Shown: in pieces, positions 52,784 through 62,029 of the stretch
Position numbering within the stretch: position 1 is the stretch's first letter
Layout: each line of letters starts with the position of its first letter
Source of the DNA: Leadbetterella lacustris
Lineage (GTDB): Bacteria; Bacteroidota; Bacteroidia; Cytophagales; Spirosomataceae
Length of the DNA: 64,000 nucleotides
Assembly (NCBI GenBank): GCA_965234335.1
Contig: OZ248458.1
Location: forward strand, 124,001 to 188,000
Reading direction: 5' to 3'
Position numbers and translations under genes: made by a program
The notes under the pieces: model-generated
Seen by the model: only the letters and a program-made list of their open reading frames with translations
Databases searched by the model: none
What the model was told of the DNA's origin: nothing

Positions 52784-53017
52784 AATTTTAAATTTTTGTT
52801 TTATTATAAACGTAAATTTAATCGATTTAGTTTAGCCCACAAACCCCCAATTAGATAAAGAAAAGATTTCAAAACCTAAAGATCCGAACGAGACATTCAT
52901 TTGGCAAAAATTGCTCCCAAAAAGACATTGTAGAACAAATTAATAAAGAAACATCTTCTGAATCGATTCTAAATATACACTTGGTGTTCTTAAAGAATAC
53001 ATAAATCAAAGAGTTCT

Positions 53018-53704
53018 CTATTTACACCCAAAATGGACATAAACTATTCTTTCGAATTTACTCCAATCTGAGTCTTTTTTAAGGGCAGACATAGCAGCAG
53101 CACATCCTTTGAAGAGTTCTTTTGATTTTTCATTATAATTTCCCTTCGTAATTCTGTAGGCTGGCTCATCTCCAACTTTTACAAAATAAGACCTGTCCAA
53201 ACCTCCCACTTTCATTGGGCCCAAATCCACCGACATCGTTTCGGTAGCAAAAGGATTAAAATATACCCTCACCTTGTTATGAAACCCAGGATTTACTAAT
53301 TGCATCAAAAGTGACTGTACTTTGCCTTTGATTTCTACTTGTGTATATTCAAAAAAGCCATATCCATCAGTAATTCTGTCGCTGTTGAGATCTTTTGAAA
53401 AGTTAGTAGCCACTTCTATTTGCTTGCTAAGCTTGTCTAAACCTGAGGCAGGCAAATACATTTCTTTGATTTGGTCAGGCTTATAGGTTTTTTTCTTCCC
53501 GTCCACTTTTAAAGAAATTTCAGAGATATTTCCTCTCTTTCTATCCAAGTCTTCGATAACACCCTCTACTTTTGAACCATCTGACAAAGTCAAATAGGTA
53601 ATTTTCTTGGAAGAGAATCTGTCAAAACCTTCCATAAAGCTTTGTGAAAAGGAACTAAATGTGGCAGAAAAGAATAATGCCAAAGTAAAAAAATTTAATT
53701 TCAT
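53018..53704 (-). CDS. Secreted protein of unknown function
   Basis: 228 residues, signal peptide MKLNFFTLALFFSATFSSFS. A small beta-rich segment (ITYLTLSDGSKVEGVIEDLD) recalls Sm/SH3-like barrels but is not diagnostic. The C-terminus ends in a lone Cys (VHFGCK). It lies 49 bases after the next gene on the same strand. Confidence 0.55.
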   Translation of the reverse strand: MKLNFFTLALFFSATFSSFSQSFMEGFDRFSSKKITYLTLSDGSKVEGVIEDLDRKRGNISEISLKVDGKKKTYKPDQIKEMYLPASGLDKLSKQIEVATNFSKDLNSDRITDGYGFFEYTQVEIKGKVQSLLMQLVNPGFHNKVRVYFNPFATETMSVDLGPMKVGGLDRSYFVKVGDEPAYRITKGNYNEKSKELFKGCAAAMSALKKDSDWSKFERIVYVHFGCK

Positions 53705-53753
53705 ATTTTATGTTGTTTGCCTCCCAAATCTAGCAAAAAATTCTAAAAAAAGG

Positions 53754-54500
53754 CTACCTTAACCGCCTAATAATTCTAGTATTCCGAAAATCGCCCAAAC
53801 ATTTTAAGATTTTGAAAGTAAGTTCGTAATCGGTGGCATTGAGGATAAAATCTTGAGTGGGCCTACAGAAAACCATGAAATCGTCCAAGTCTTCATCCTG
53901 CAAATGCGTAACCTGAGCCACTACTTGCTTATTATATTTGAGGTCTGCATAAAAACTCTTGGCATCCTGAAACTGCATATCGGCTAATTTACGGTTCGTT
54001 TTACCTTCCTTACTAAACATTTCATAAAGAGCGTCTATAGAAATACCAATGCCAGGTTGGCTGGTATTGGTGTTAAGCATACTTTTTAAAATTTCATTTC
54101 GGATAGCCTTGGAATCGTTTGGATTAGCCAAAAAGTCTTTTATTTCCTTGTGCAGTTCACTAAGTTTACGGTCTTTCACCACTAACTCCTGTAACATAAA
54201 CGGCTGAAGTTTTACCTCAAAGACAGGATTTCTATCTTTTCCATCCCAAAGGATTCCACGACGATTGTACCCAAAACTAGTGATAAGTACAGAATCACCA
54301 ACCATTGCACGAATATAAAAATCACCAGTTTCGTTAGTGGCGACGACCTGATTGGAACGTTTGTTTAGAATATTCAGTGCAGAAATTCCTTTTTTGGTAC
54401 TTGAGTCAATGACCTTTCCATACACCGAACGCTCTTGCGATGATGCGACAAATGAAAGAAGAGTCAAGAAAGAAAGAAATGTTAACTTTTTTATATTCAA
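53754..54500 (-). CDS. Secreted CarboxypepD_reg-like domain protein
   Basis: 248 residues with a signal peptide ending VASSQE. A carboxypeptidase-like regulatory domain follows (VYGKVIDSSTKKGISALNIL, TNETGDFYI, and TSFGYNRRG). The C-terminal half is helical and unrecognised. It lies 12 bases after the M14 peptidase on the same strand, so an operon is likely. Confidence 0.65.
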   Translation of the reverse strand: MNIKKLTFLSFLTLLSFVASSQERSVYGKVIDSSTKKGISALNILNKRSNQVVATNETGDFYIRAMVGDSVLITSFGYNRRGILWDGKDRNPVFEVKLQPFMLQELVVKDRKLSELHKEIKDFLANPNDSKAIRNEILKSMLNTNTSQPGIGISIDALYEMFSKEGKTNRKLADMQFQDAKSFYADLKYNKQVVAQVTHLQDEDLDDFMVFCRPTQDFILNATDYELTFKILKCLGDFRNTRIIRRLR

Positions 54501-54512
54501 TATTTTAAAAAA

Positions 54513-55736
54513 TTACTCAACCACTTTGCCGTTTAATATTACGGTTTGATGATCTCCGTGGTCAATAACAAAATGAGCCTCTTCACCTTCCAAAACTAGA
54601 TTTTGCTTCGGAAAACTATATTTTGCGGCAATAAGAGGAAAGTCTGAAAGCGGCCTCAATAATCCCCCTTTTGCGTCTAAGGTTTGTATACCCCAGAAAA
54701 CAGACAAATCGCCCATATCTTCAATAACGCTTTTATAACTAAAATCGCTTGCCGACGAATTGTTTTTTTCCTCTAAATTAATTCCCAAATCTACCTCAAA
54801 AGTAGTTTCACCAGATTTTATTTTGGCATTTACGATTTTCAAATCAAACAAACACTTCTGATTCTGATGTATTTGTAGGTAATCTTCCAAGGTAAAATTG
54901 TGGTAAGAATTATTCAAAATAGCTTCAAAAGCAATCAAAATTGTCACAAAATTGAGTTTTCTTATAAACTGCTTCTCGGTATCGTCTTTGTAACCTCCAG
55001 ATTCTATCAGAATAAGACTGCTACCCCATTTTTGTATATTATCTCCAAAAGCTCTTGGCTCAAATTCGTCAGAAAAACGACCAATATTTTTAGGAATAAA
55101 TTCCTTGAGGGTTTCATTCATCGCACTTATTACCTGCCGCGACTTCGTACGCACCTCGTTCCATTCTGTTTCTTGGTTGTATGCCGTAGCCAAAAAAGAA
55201 ATAGTAGCTTGTTCGGAAGAATTACCAGCGGAATATCGAATATTTTGATCGTGAAGATTAAAAGAAAACTCGGGCTGTAAATCTACCACTAATCCCTTAA
55301 GCAATTTACTTTCAGGACATTGCAATGCTAAGGCATCTCGATTCATATCTATTCCCTGAGCTGTACGTCGAACAAACCGCTCCGCTCCATCGGGATTGAG
55401 CATTGGCACGAAATGAAGCTCCATATTTTCCAAAATTTCATTTCTAAAATCCTGAAAATAATCTTCTTGCGAAGTTAAAAAATTTAAAATATCAAAAATA
55501 GCCATGGTTGCCGTAGCCTCGTTACCATGCATTTGCGACCAGAGCAAAATTCTTCTTTTTCCTTGACCAAGTTTGATTTTGAATATCTCACGACCTTCAA
55601 AAGACTCACCAATAATCGATTTCTCAAATGAAAGCTGACGAATCAGAGGCAAAATATCACTATGCTTAAATCGCCTTTTGGTTAATGCTATTTCTTTATA
55701 ATTATCGTAAGCATCAAATAACTTCGAGTAAATCAT
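54513..55736 (-). CDS. M14-family zinc carboxypeptidase
   Basis: 407 residues without an obvious signal peptide. Zinc ligands are visible in SQMHGNEATA (HxxE) and FNLHDQ (His), and LIESGG carries the likely catalytic Glu. The C-terminal third is an added beta domain. It probably cleaves peptides or peptidoglycan stem peptides; the substrate is unknown. It starts 12 bases after ftsI, within the division cluster. Confidence 0.85.
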   Translation of the reverse strand: MIYSKLFDAYDNYKEIALTKRRFKHSDILPLIRQLSFEKSIIGESFEGREIFKIKLGQGKRRILLWSQMHGNEATATMAIFDILNFLTSQEDYFQDFRNEILENMELHFVPMLNPDGAERFVRRTAQGIDMNRDALALQCPESKLLKGLVVDLQPEFSFNLHDQNIRYSAGNSSEQATISFLATAYNQETEWNEVRTKSRQVISAMNETLKEFIPKNIGRFSDEFEPRAFGDNIQKWGSSLILIESGGYKDDTEKQFIRKLNFVTILIAFEAILNNSYHNFTLEDYLQIHQNQKCLFDLKIVNAKIKSGETTFEVDLGINLEEKNNSSASDFSYKSVIEDMGDLSVFWGIQTLDAKGGLLRPLSDFPLIAAKYSFPKQNLVLEGEEAHFVIDHGDHQTVILNGKVVE

Positions 55737-55748
55737 CGAAATAATAGT

Positions 55749-57854
55749 TTATTGTAGCACCAAAGCTACTATATTTTTACCGATTATAGTATAGGTCTTT
55801 ACCCGTCCAAACCCAGAATATCTCACTCTGAAACCTTTGTTTTCGAGAAGTGGAAGGGCATCTTTGAGTGATAAGCCTTTGATAGACTCAAGACTCTTAT
55901 CCATTTTTTTGGTCTCCCATACCACCGAGTCGTCTTTCACTACTCTAGGTTGGGTGAAACCATCTCCACTAGGTTGGTTTTGAATACCTAGTCTTTGAGC
56001 GATGCTTTTATGGTCTGAGATTTTACCAGGATTTTGTTTGTCTGCCAATTTCTGAACGTTACTCTTCAATACTAAGCGGGGATGCATAGAAATATCATAA
56101 GCAAATATCTTATCGGCTATAGTTTTGAAAACCGGTGCACAAACGTCTGACGCATAAATATTAGAACCTATAGGTTCGTCAATTACCACTACACAACTGT
56201 ATTTTGGTTTTTGGGCAGGGAAATAACCAATAAAAGAAGTATAGTAAAGCCCTTGCTTATAATTTCCTCCTACACGTTTCTGTGATGTACCAGTTTTACC
56301 GGCAATCTGACAGGTGCCACCGTTTACGTTTTTAGCAGTCCCATTAGTCACTACGCCTTCCATCATTTGCCTGATTTTTTTCAGTGTGCTGGACGAACAA
56401 ATCGGTTTAGAGATGCGATTAGCCGTAAACACTTCTTCTACCTTAGCTCCACGCCTGATTTCTTTAACTATGATAGGTTGTATCCACCGTCCTTCATTGG
56501 CAATGGCATTATAGAAAGTCAGCATCTGAATTGGCGTAATTCTTGACTCGTAACCTATTGACATCCAAGGCACTGTGGTACCAGAAAAAGTAGAACTTTT
56601 AGAGTTTTTTAGTACGGGATATGGTTCTCCTTTAAGTTGAAATCCCGATGGCTTGTCAAGCCGAAATTGTCTCAAATATGCAAAATAGTCTTCGGCTGTA
56701 GAAAATCCGAAGTGCTTTTTCATCAAACTGTAAATTCCGATGTTGCAAGATTGTTCAAAAATCTCTTGAACTGTCAAGACGCCGTGTTTGTGCGAACAGG
56801 TAAAAGAGAGACCGTTATGACTTATTTCGCCTGAACAATTAACGCCGTGTTCGGTTGGCTGCAGGTTGGCTTTTTCCAGCAAGGCAACCATGGTCGGCAA
56901 CTTAAACGTTGAACCTGGGTCTGTACCTTCCTTAACCGCATAATTTTGGTCTTCAATATAGCTAATAACACCGTCAGCATCCGTGGTTCTGGTCAAATTG
57001 GCTATAGCCTTTACCTCACCCGTAGCTATTTCCATTACGACGACAGTACCATATTTAGCTTGAGTTTTAAACACCTGATTGCGTAAAGAACTTTCTATAA
57101 TATCCTGAAAATTAACATCGAGAGTAGTCACAACATCCCAACCTGGTTCAGAGTTAATATCTGACTCTAGGTTAACTGGCTTTTGATAGCCTCCTGCCAA
57201 TCTTTCATAAAAACCCTTACCATCTTTTCCTCTCAAATAATTTTCAAAACTAGCTTCAATACCAAAATCTCCTATTTTCTTTGTTTTCCTATCGAGCTTA
57301 CCAATGGTACGCATGGCCAAATTATCGAAAGGTAAAAATCTGTATTCCTCTATTTCAAATCTTCCACCACCCTTATTTGGTCCTTCTCTAAAAAGTGGAA
57401 ATTTATGAATTTTTTCTTTCTCCACATGATCCAATTTCCTGCTACCACCAAGGAGCATGTAACGAGTTTTAGCTTTACGGGCCTTTGAAATTTTTTCCTT
57501 GTATTCGAAATAACTGTAGTCTTGAAAATAAGCCGACAAAAGAATAGAAAGCGAGTCTATACTACTTTCGAAGAGTTCTTTTTTGGACTGATAAGGATCA
57601 ATAACCACTTGGTATTTTGGTATAGAGGTGGCCAAAAGACTTTGACCATCTGAAGCATAAATATTCCCACGGGTAGCGTCTATGATGCGTTCTTTCATCT
57701 GAAAATCCACAACTTTCGACATGAGCTCCTTCTTTTGACTTGTTTGTAGATAGATGATTTTTATAAAAATAGCTACTCCTACCAAACCCAAAGCCAAAAT
57801 CGTCCACCGTGATCGATGCTTTATTTGTTCTTTTATTGAACTTTTGCCAGACAT
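55749..57854 (-). CDS. ftsI: Penicillin-binding protein 3 (FtsI) with PASTA domain
   Basis: 701 residues. One N-terminal helix (about 17-36), a dimerisation region, then a transpeptidase domain with the active Ser315 in STFK (315-318), SCN (369-371) and GKTGTSQ near 515. The last 60 residues (LKDALPLLENKGFRVRY) form a PASTA repeat. It crosslinks septal peptidoglycan. It lies 13 bases after the ftsL-like gene. Confidence 0.93.
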   Translation of the reverse strand: MSGKSSIKEQIKHRSRWTILALGLVGVAIFIKIIYLQTSQKKELMSKVVDFQMKERIIDATRGNIYASDGQSLLATSIPKYQVVIDPYQSKKELFESSIDSLSILLSAYFQDYSYFEYKEKISKARKAKTRYMLLGGSRKLDHVEKEKIHKFPLFREGPNKGGGRFEIEEYRFLPFDNLAMRTIGKLDRKTKKIGDFGIEASFENYLRGKDGKGFYERLAGGYQKPVNLESDINSEPGWDVVTTLDVNFQDIIESSLRNQVFKTQAKYGTVVVMEIATGEVKAIANLTRTTDADGVISYIEDQNYAVKEGTDPGSTFKLPTMVALLEKANLQPTEHGVNCSGEISHNGLSFTCSHKHGVLTVQEIFEQSCNIGIYSLMKKHFGFSTAEDYFAYLRQFRLDKPSGFQLKGEPYPVLKNSKSSTFSGTTVPWMSIGYESRITPIQMLTFYNAIANEGRWIQPIIVKEIRRGAKVEEVFTANRISKPICSSSTLKKIRQMMEGVVTNGTAKNVNGGTCQIAGKTGTSQKRVGGNYKQGLYYTSFIGYFPAQKPKYSCVVVIDEPIGSNIYASDVCAPVFKTIADKIFAYDISMHPRLVLKSNVQKLADKQNPGKISDHKSIAQRLGIQNQPSGDGFTQPRVVKDDSVVWETKKMDKSLESIKGLSLKDALPLLENKGFRVRYSGFGRVKTYTIIGKNIVALVLQ

Positions 57855-57867
57855 TTTAAGGAAAGTT

Positions 57868-58248
57868 TTATGGTTTTTCGAAAGCTATTTTCACTGGGGG
57901 TTGAGCCTTTTTCTCAAAACCTCGTTCCTCAAGTTTTTTCTCAACTTCAGACTGTTTACTGGCATACAGATACTTTGACTTGTGCGAGATAAAAGAAGCA
58001 CGTTGCTCGTTGAGTTCTTTTTCGGCTCTATCAAGTCGCCTGATTAGGCCATCGAAATTATGTTGAAAAAAAATGTACACCGTCACCAAAAAGCCTATCC
58101 AAAGTACTTTCCTGAGTGTTCCGGGCGAAAGACGCTCATCTATTTCGAGTTTGCGGTTGACCCACTTGGCCATAGGGTCTATGAGGTTGAAGCTAAAGGA
58201 CTTAGAACTCTGAGGCTCTACTCTCCTTCTGGGACGGTTCTGCGACAT
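57868..58248 (-). CDS. FtsL-like cell-division protein
   Basis: 126 residues: a basic cytoplasmic stretch, one helix (about 46-62, RKVLWIGFLVTVYIFFQHN) and a coiled-coil-like extracytoplasmic part (RRLDRAEKELNEQRASF). This is the size, topology and position (between rsmH and ftsI) expected of FtsL in Bacteroidota. Confidence 0.8.
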   Translation of the reverse strand: MSQNRPRRRVEPQSSKSFSFNLIDPMAKWVNRKLEIDERLSPGTLRKVLWIGFLVTVYIFFQHNFDGLIRRLDRAEKELNEQRASFISHKSKYLYASKQSEVEKKLEERGFEKKAQPPVKIAFEKP

Positions 58249-58354
58249 TAATTTAAATTTTTATGGGAAGCACTTTTCAAAATTAAAGATTTTTTTCTTT
58301 AAAATTTATTTCTGTGATTTAAAAAATTTAATCTTAATCCAAAAACGGAATGAT

Positions 58355-59272
58355 TTACGCTAACTTCTCAGCTATTCTAAGCTTCGCACTTCTGGCTCTA
58401 GGGTTTTCCAAAAGCTCTGTTTCATTTGCTTCAAGAGGTTTTCTGGTGATAGAATGCAAAGGTTTAATTTCATTGCCAAAGAGGTCTTTTTCTACTTCTC
58501 CAAAGAACTTTCCGCTGCGGATAAAGTTCTTTACGGGACGGTCTTCTAAAGAATGGTAAGCCATAACAACCAATCTGCCTTCAGTAGCTAGCAGCTCAGG
58601 AACTTGCTCTAAAAATTCCTCCAAAACCTTCAATTCTTCATTAACTTCGATACGCAAAGCCTGAAAAACCTGAGCAAAAAACTTGTTTTCTTTACCCCGC
58701 GGAGCATAACTTTGAAGGGCGGCCTTTAACTCTCTAATGGTTTCTATTGGTCCCGCTCCTCTTCCTGAAACTACCGCTTGAGCAACAGTGCGGGCATTTC
58801 TAAGCTCGCCGTATATACCAAAAATCTTATGTAAATCCTCAAAACTGTATTCGTTCACCACGGTTTTGGCAGATTGTGGCTGCTGAACGTCCATCCGCAT
58901 ATCTAGCTCGGCATCGAATCTTGTAGAAAATCCACGCTCGGCGGTATCTATCTGGTGAGAAGATATTCCCAAATCTGCCAAAATGCCATCCACCTGCTTA
59001 ACACCATAAACTCTGAGGTATTTTTTTATGAACCGGAAATTTGCGGAAATAAATGTGAAGTTTTCGGATTCTATTTTTGCGGCTTCTTGTTTGGCGTCTT
59101 CGTCTTGGTCAAAACTGTACAGATGACCAGTAGTGAGTTTTTCGAGAATAGCTCTGCTGTGGCCACCACCACCAAAAGTAACATCTACATAAATACCATC
59201 AGGCTTTATATTAAGACCTTCGAGACACTCTTTGAGCATTACAGGTTTGTGATAGTCGTAGTTTGGTTCCAA
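58355..59272 (-). CDS. rsmH: 16S rRNA (cytosine(1402)-N(4))-methyltransferase
   Basis: 305 residues, normal length. The start YHKPVMLKECLEGL, SAM motif DVTFGGGGHSRAIL, DGILADLGISSHQID and MAYHSLEDRPVKNF are all family hallmarks. First gene of the local division cluster; mraZ, usually upstream, is absent. Confidence 0.95.
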   Translation of the reverse strand: MEPNYDYHKPVMLKECLEGLNIKPDGIYVDVTFGGGGHSRAILEKLTTGHLYSFDQDEDAKQEAAKIESENFTFISANFRFIKKYLRVYGVKQVDGILADLGISSHQIDTAERGFSTRFDAELDMRMDVQQPQSAKTVVNEYSFEDLHKIFGIYGELRNARTVAQAVVSGRGAGPIETIRELKAALQSYAPRGKENKFFAQVFQALRIEVNEELKVLEEFLEQVPELLATEGRLVVMAYHSLEDRPVKNFIRSGKFFGEVEKDLFGNEIKPLHSITRKPLEANETELLENPRARSAKLRIAEKLA

Positions 59273-59379
59273 AGCGAATTATTGAATTTGAAGGACAAAA
59301 ATACGGGTTTTTGGGGAGAAATGGTGAGGTTTGGTCGTGAAGTTTGTGAGAACACCATAGCCGTCAAGTTAAGAATAAT

Positions 59380-59475
59380 AGAACACGGATTGAACTGATT
59401 TGACACGGATTAAAAACAGATTTCAATTTTCATTATCAAAAATATCCGTGTCTAATCTTTGTTTATCCGTGTGAA
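59380..59475. repeat. Dispersed repeat with ACACGGAT/ATCCGTGT palindromes
   Basis: Two ACACGGATT motifs (from 59382 and 59403) face two ATCCGTGT motifs (about 59443-59450 and 59465-59472), forming a long imperfect hairpin. This is a widely recognised type of Bacteroidota intergenic repeat (from memory). The remainder of the 59273-59589 gap holds the rsmH upstream region and a terminator. Confidence 0.6.
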
Positions 59476-59540
59476 ATTTATTTTTTACAAAAAAAACTTA
59501 GGTTGAAGGGTATAGAAAGGAAATAAAATTGAGACAATAA

Positions 59541-59567
59541 AAAAGGCGACAAAATGTGCCGCCTTTT
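59541..59567 (-). terminator. Terminator after the M20 amidohydrolase
   Basis: AAAAGGCG/CGCCTTTT stem with an A run on the plus strand, i.e. T run on the minus strand. Confidence 0.7.
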
Positions 59568-59589
59568 CAAAAATCAAAATCGTAAAATA

Positions 59590-61011
59590 TCAGTTCCTGT
59601 AATTCAAGGCTGGTTTGCGGGTACCCAAAAGTGATTCATATTTGAAATCGCCACCTGTTTTGGTTTTAAATTCCGCTGTTGCCTTTTGTATAAGGTCTGG
59701 GTTTTCAAACAAATCTATGGCACTCATCGCCAAGGTTTTGGCTGCTATCATCATGCCTTTTACCCCTATGCTGGTACCACCAGCAGCTACCGCCTGCCAG
59801 CTATGTGCTGGAGTGCCTGGAACCCAAGTAGCAGTGCGACAACCTACTGTCGGTACAGCCCAACTTACATCGCCTACGTCAGTGGAGCCACCGTTGGCTG
59901 TGTTTTCAAGTTTCAATTCTTGAATTTTAGTAGTTGCGTCCAAGGAACTTTTGAACATTCCAGGCGTTGGAAGTATTTTGTTCGCAAAGGCCAGTTCGTC
60001 TGGCGTCATTATGTAACCCCCTACGGTACTCATGTTTTTGTGCATCACTTGAGCCAAAGTTTCGTTGGGCAACAACTCGTAAACTCCACCTAAAACTTCT
60101 ACTTCTACCCTCGTACCAGTACCTTGAGCAGCACCTTTAGCGATGTTTTCCATCCATTCCCACATGTCTTTTACATTGGTGCGGTTGGGGTGGCGGGCAT
60201 ATACATATAACTCCGCAAAGTCTGGAACAACGTTTGGAGCTTTTCCTCCTTGGGTTATCACATAGTGTATCCTCGAGTCTTCTTGCACATGCTCACGCAT
60301 CATGTTGATCATGTGTGTCATGGCCTCCACGCCATCCAAGGCCGAGCGACCGCTTTCTGGCGAAGCGGCTGCGTGAGCCGAGCGACCATAAAATCTAAAC
60401 TTACCTGACTTGTTGGCCAAAGAACTTGAGGCATTGGCGGAGTTGTCAGAACCTGGATGCCAGTGTAGCACCACGTCTACGTCTTTAAACAATCCTTCAC
60501 GTACCATGTATACCTTGCCAGAGCCGCCCTCTTCAGCAGGGGTTCCGTAGAATTTTACAGTACCTTTTTGCCCCGTTTTTTTCATCCAGTCCTTTACTGC
60601 TATGGCCGCTGCCGTAGAACCTACGCCAAACAAATGGTGTCCACAAGCATGTCCAGCCACGCCATTGAGCGATTGTTTCTCTGGATTAGCCGACTGCGAA
60701 AGACCAGGAAGAGCATCAAATTCCCCAAGAATTCCTATGACAGGTTTACCAGAGCCAAAAGTGGCCACAAAGGCTGTAGGAATTTCAGCAACGCCAGCCG
60801 TTACGGTAAAACCTTCTTTTTTAAGGGTATTTTGCAAAAGCTCTGAGCTTTTGTATTCCTGATATCCGACTTCTGCAAAATTCCAGATATCCATAGCCAT
60901 GGAGCTGTATTCTGGCTGCCTTTTTTGGATATCGTCCATTACTTGTTTTTTGCTTTGGGCTATGGCAAAAGTGCTAGAGACCGCCAACATAAGAGATAGT
61001 ATTTTTTTCAT
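59590..61011 (-). CDS. Secreted M20-family amidohydrolase (AbgB-like)
   Basis: 473 residues with a signal peptide (MKKILSLMLAVSSTFAIA). It follows the AbgB layout: DIWNFAEVGYQEYKS, GEFDALPGLSQ, AGHACGHHLFG (metal ligands), PAEEGGSGKVYM and a dimerisation insert. The family hydrolyses amide bonds such as those of aminobenzoyl-glutamate; the real substrate in an exported form is unknown. It ends KPALNYRN. Confidence 0.85.
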   Translation of the reverse strand: MKKILSLMLAVSSTFAIAQSKKQVMDDIQKRQPEYSSMAMDIWNFAEVGYQEYKSSELLQNTLKKEGFTVTAGVAEIPTAFVATFGSGKPVIGILGEFDALPGLSQSANPEKQSLNGVAGHACGHHLFGVGSTAAAIAVKDWMKKTGQKGTVKFYGTPAEEGGSGKVYMVREGLFKDVDVVLHWHPGSDNSANASSSLANKSGKFRFYGRSAHAAASPESGRSALDGVEAMTHMINMMREHVQEDSRIHYVITQGGKAPNVVPDFAELYVYARHPNRTNVKDMWEWMENIAKGAAQGTGTRVEVEVLGGVYELLPNETLAQVMHKNMSTVGGYIMTPDELAFANKILPTPGMFKSSLDATTKIQELKLENTANGGSTDVGDVSWAVPTVGCRTATWVPGTPAHSWQAVAAGGTSIGVKGMMIAAKTLAMSAIDLFENPDLIQKATAEFKTKTGGDFKYESLLGTRKPALNYRN

Positions 61012-61081
61012 TTAGGTTTAGGTTTGGTGATAAAATAAGTTTGAAATCAATATAAAAATGCCTGTTTATCTAGAATATTAC

Positions 61082-61909
61082 CTACAAAAACTTAATTCTA
61101 TATATTCTCGGCCAAAGTTTTCCGGTAACCAAAAATTCTCCCTTTTTGGGATCATAAGCAACTCCGTTCATTTCCATTAAACCGGGGTTTTGTTTCTGAG
61201 CCTCTACATATAGAGGACCTAAATCAACTTTTGCTACCACATTTCCAGTATTTAAATCAATCTTTACGATTTGGTTAGTCGTCCAGATATTGGCATAAAC
61301 AAAACCAGCTACATATTCTAGTTCGTTAATCTTGTCCACAGCGTATCCATTTTCTCTAACATTCAATTCTTTCACTTTCGAAAAATCTTTTGGACTAAAA
61401 AATGTTAGTTTACTCGTGCCATCGCTCATGATTAGGTGGGTACTGTCGTGTGTCATTCCCCAACCTTCTGCGTTGGCATAAGAATATTCTGCGATGGGTT
61501 TGTATGTTTTGGCATCATATACGAAGCATTTCTGTGCTTTGTAGGTAAGTTGGAATATTTTACCATCCAACTTGGCTATGCCCTCTCCAAAATATTTCTT
61601 TGGGTCTATCGAGGCCTTGGGAATTATTTTGCCTGTGGTGGTGTCAACAGGCCCAAGGTGCGACAAGGTGTACGTTAGCTCTTCGGGGGAGCCTGTGCTT
61701 TCGAATATCTGACCGTTATCAACATAAAGCCCTTCAGTAAACGACTGTATATCATGTGGATAGCTACCCATTACACTATAATTTAGTGTGGCTGTGGAAG
61801 CAGGCTCCTCGGTAGTTGAGGTGGTATCCCTAGTATCACTACTGCTAGTTTTATCGCATGAAGTGGCTACAAACGCCACAAAACAAATCCTTAAGAAGTT
61901 TTTAAACAT
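61082..61909 (-). CDS. Glutaminyl-peptide cyclotransferase, lipoprotein
   Basis: 275 residues from the ATG at 61909; the upstream 30 codons lack a signal. Lipobox VATSC gives Cys18, then a Ser/Thr-rich linker and a five-bladed beta-propeller (SFTEGLYVDNG, GEGIAKLDGKIFQLTYK, MSDGTSKLTFF, NELEYVAGFVYANIW, MNGVAYDP). Such enzymes form N-terminal pyroglutamate, common on exported Bacteroidota proteins. Confidence 0.88.
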   Translation of the reverse strand: MFKNFLRICFVAFVATSCDKTSSSDTRDTTSTTEEPASTATLNYSVMGSYPHDIQSFTEGLYVDNGQIFESTGSPEELTYTLSHLGPVDTTTGKIIPKASIDPKKYFGEGIAKLDGKIFQLTYKAQKCFVYDAKTYKPIAEYSYANAEGWGMTHDSTHLIMSDGTSKLTFFSPKDFSKVKELNVRENGYAVDKINELEYVAGFVYANIWTTNQIVKIDLNTGNVVAKVDLGPLYVEAQKQNPGLMEMNGVAYDPKKGEFLVTGKLWPRIYRIKFL

Positions 61910-62029
61910 GGTTGTTTTTGATTTTTTAGAAATGTAAATATCAGCAGAAACCGACGTTTTTTCAAATTTATTGCTCCTGGTAAATTCGAAAAGTATCAAA
62001 ATTGCTTTTTAATCAGGAAAACACCCAAA

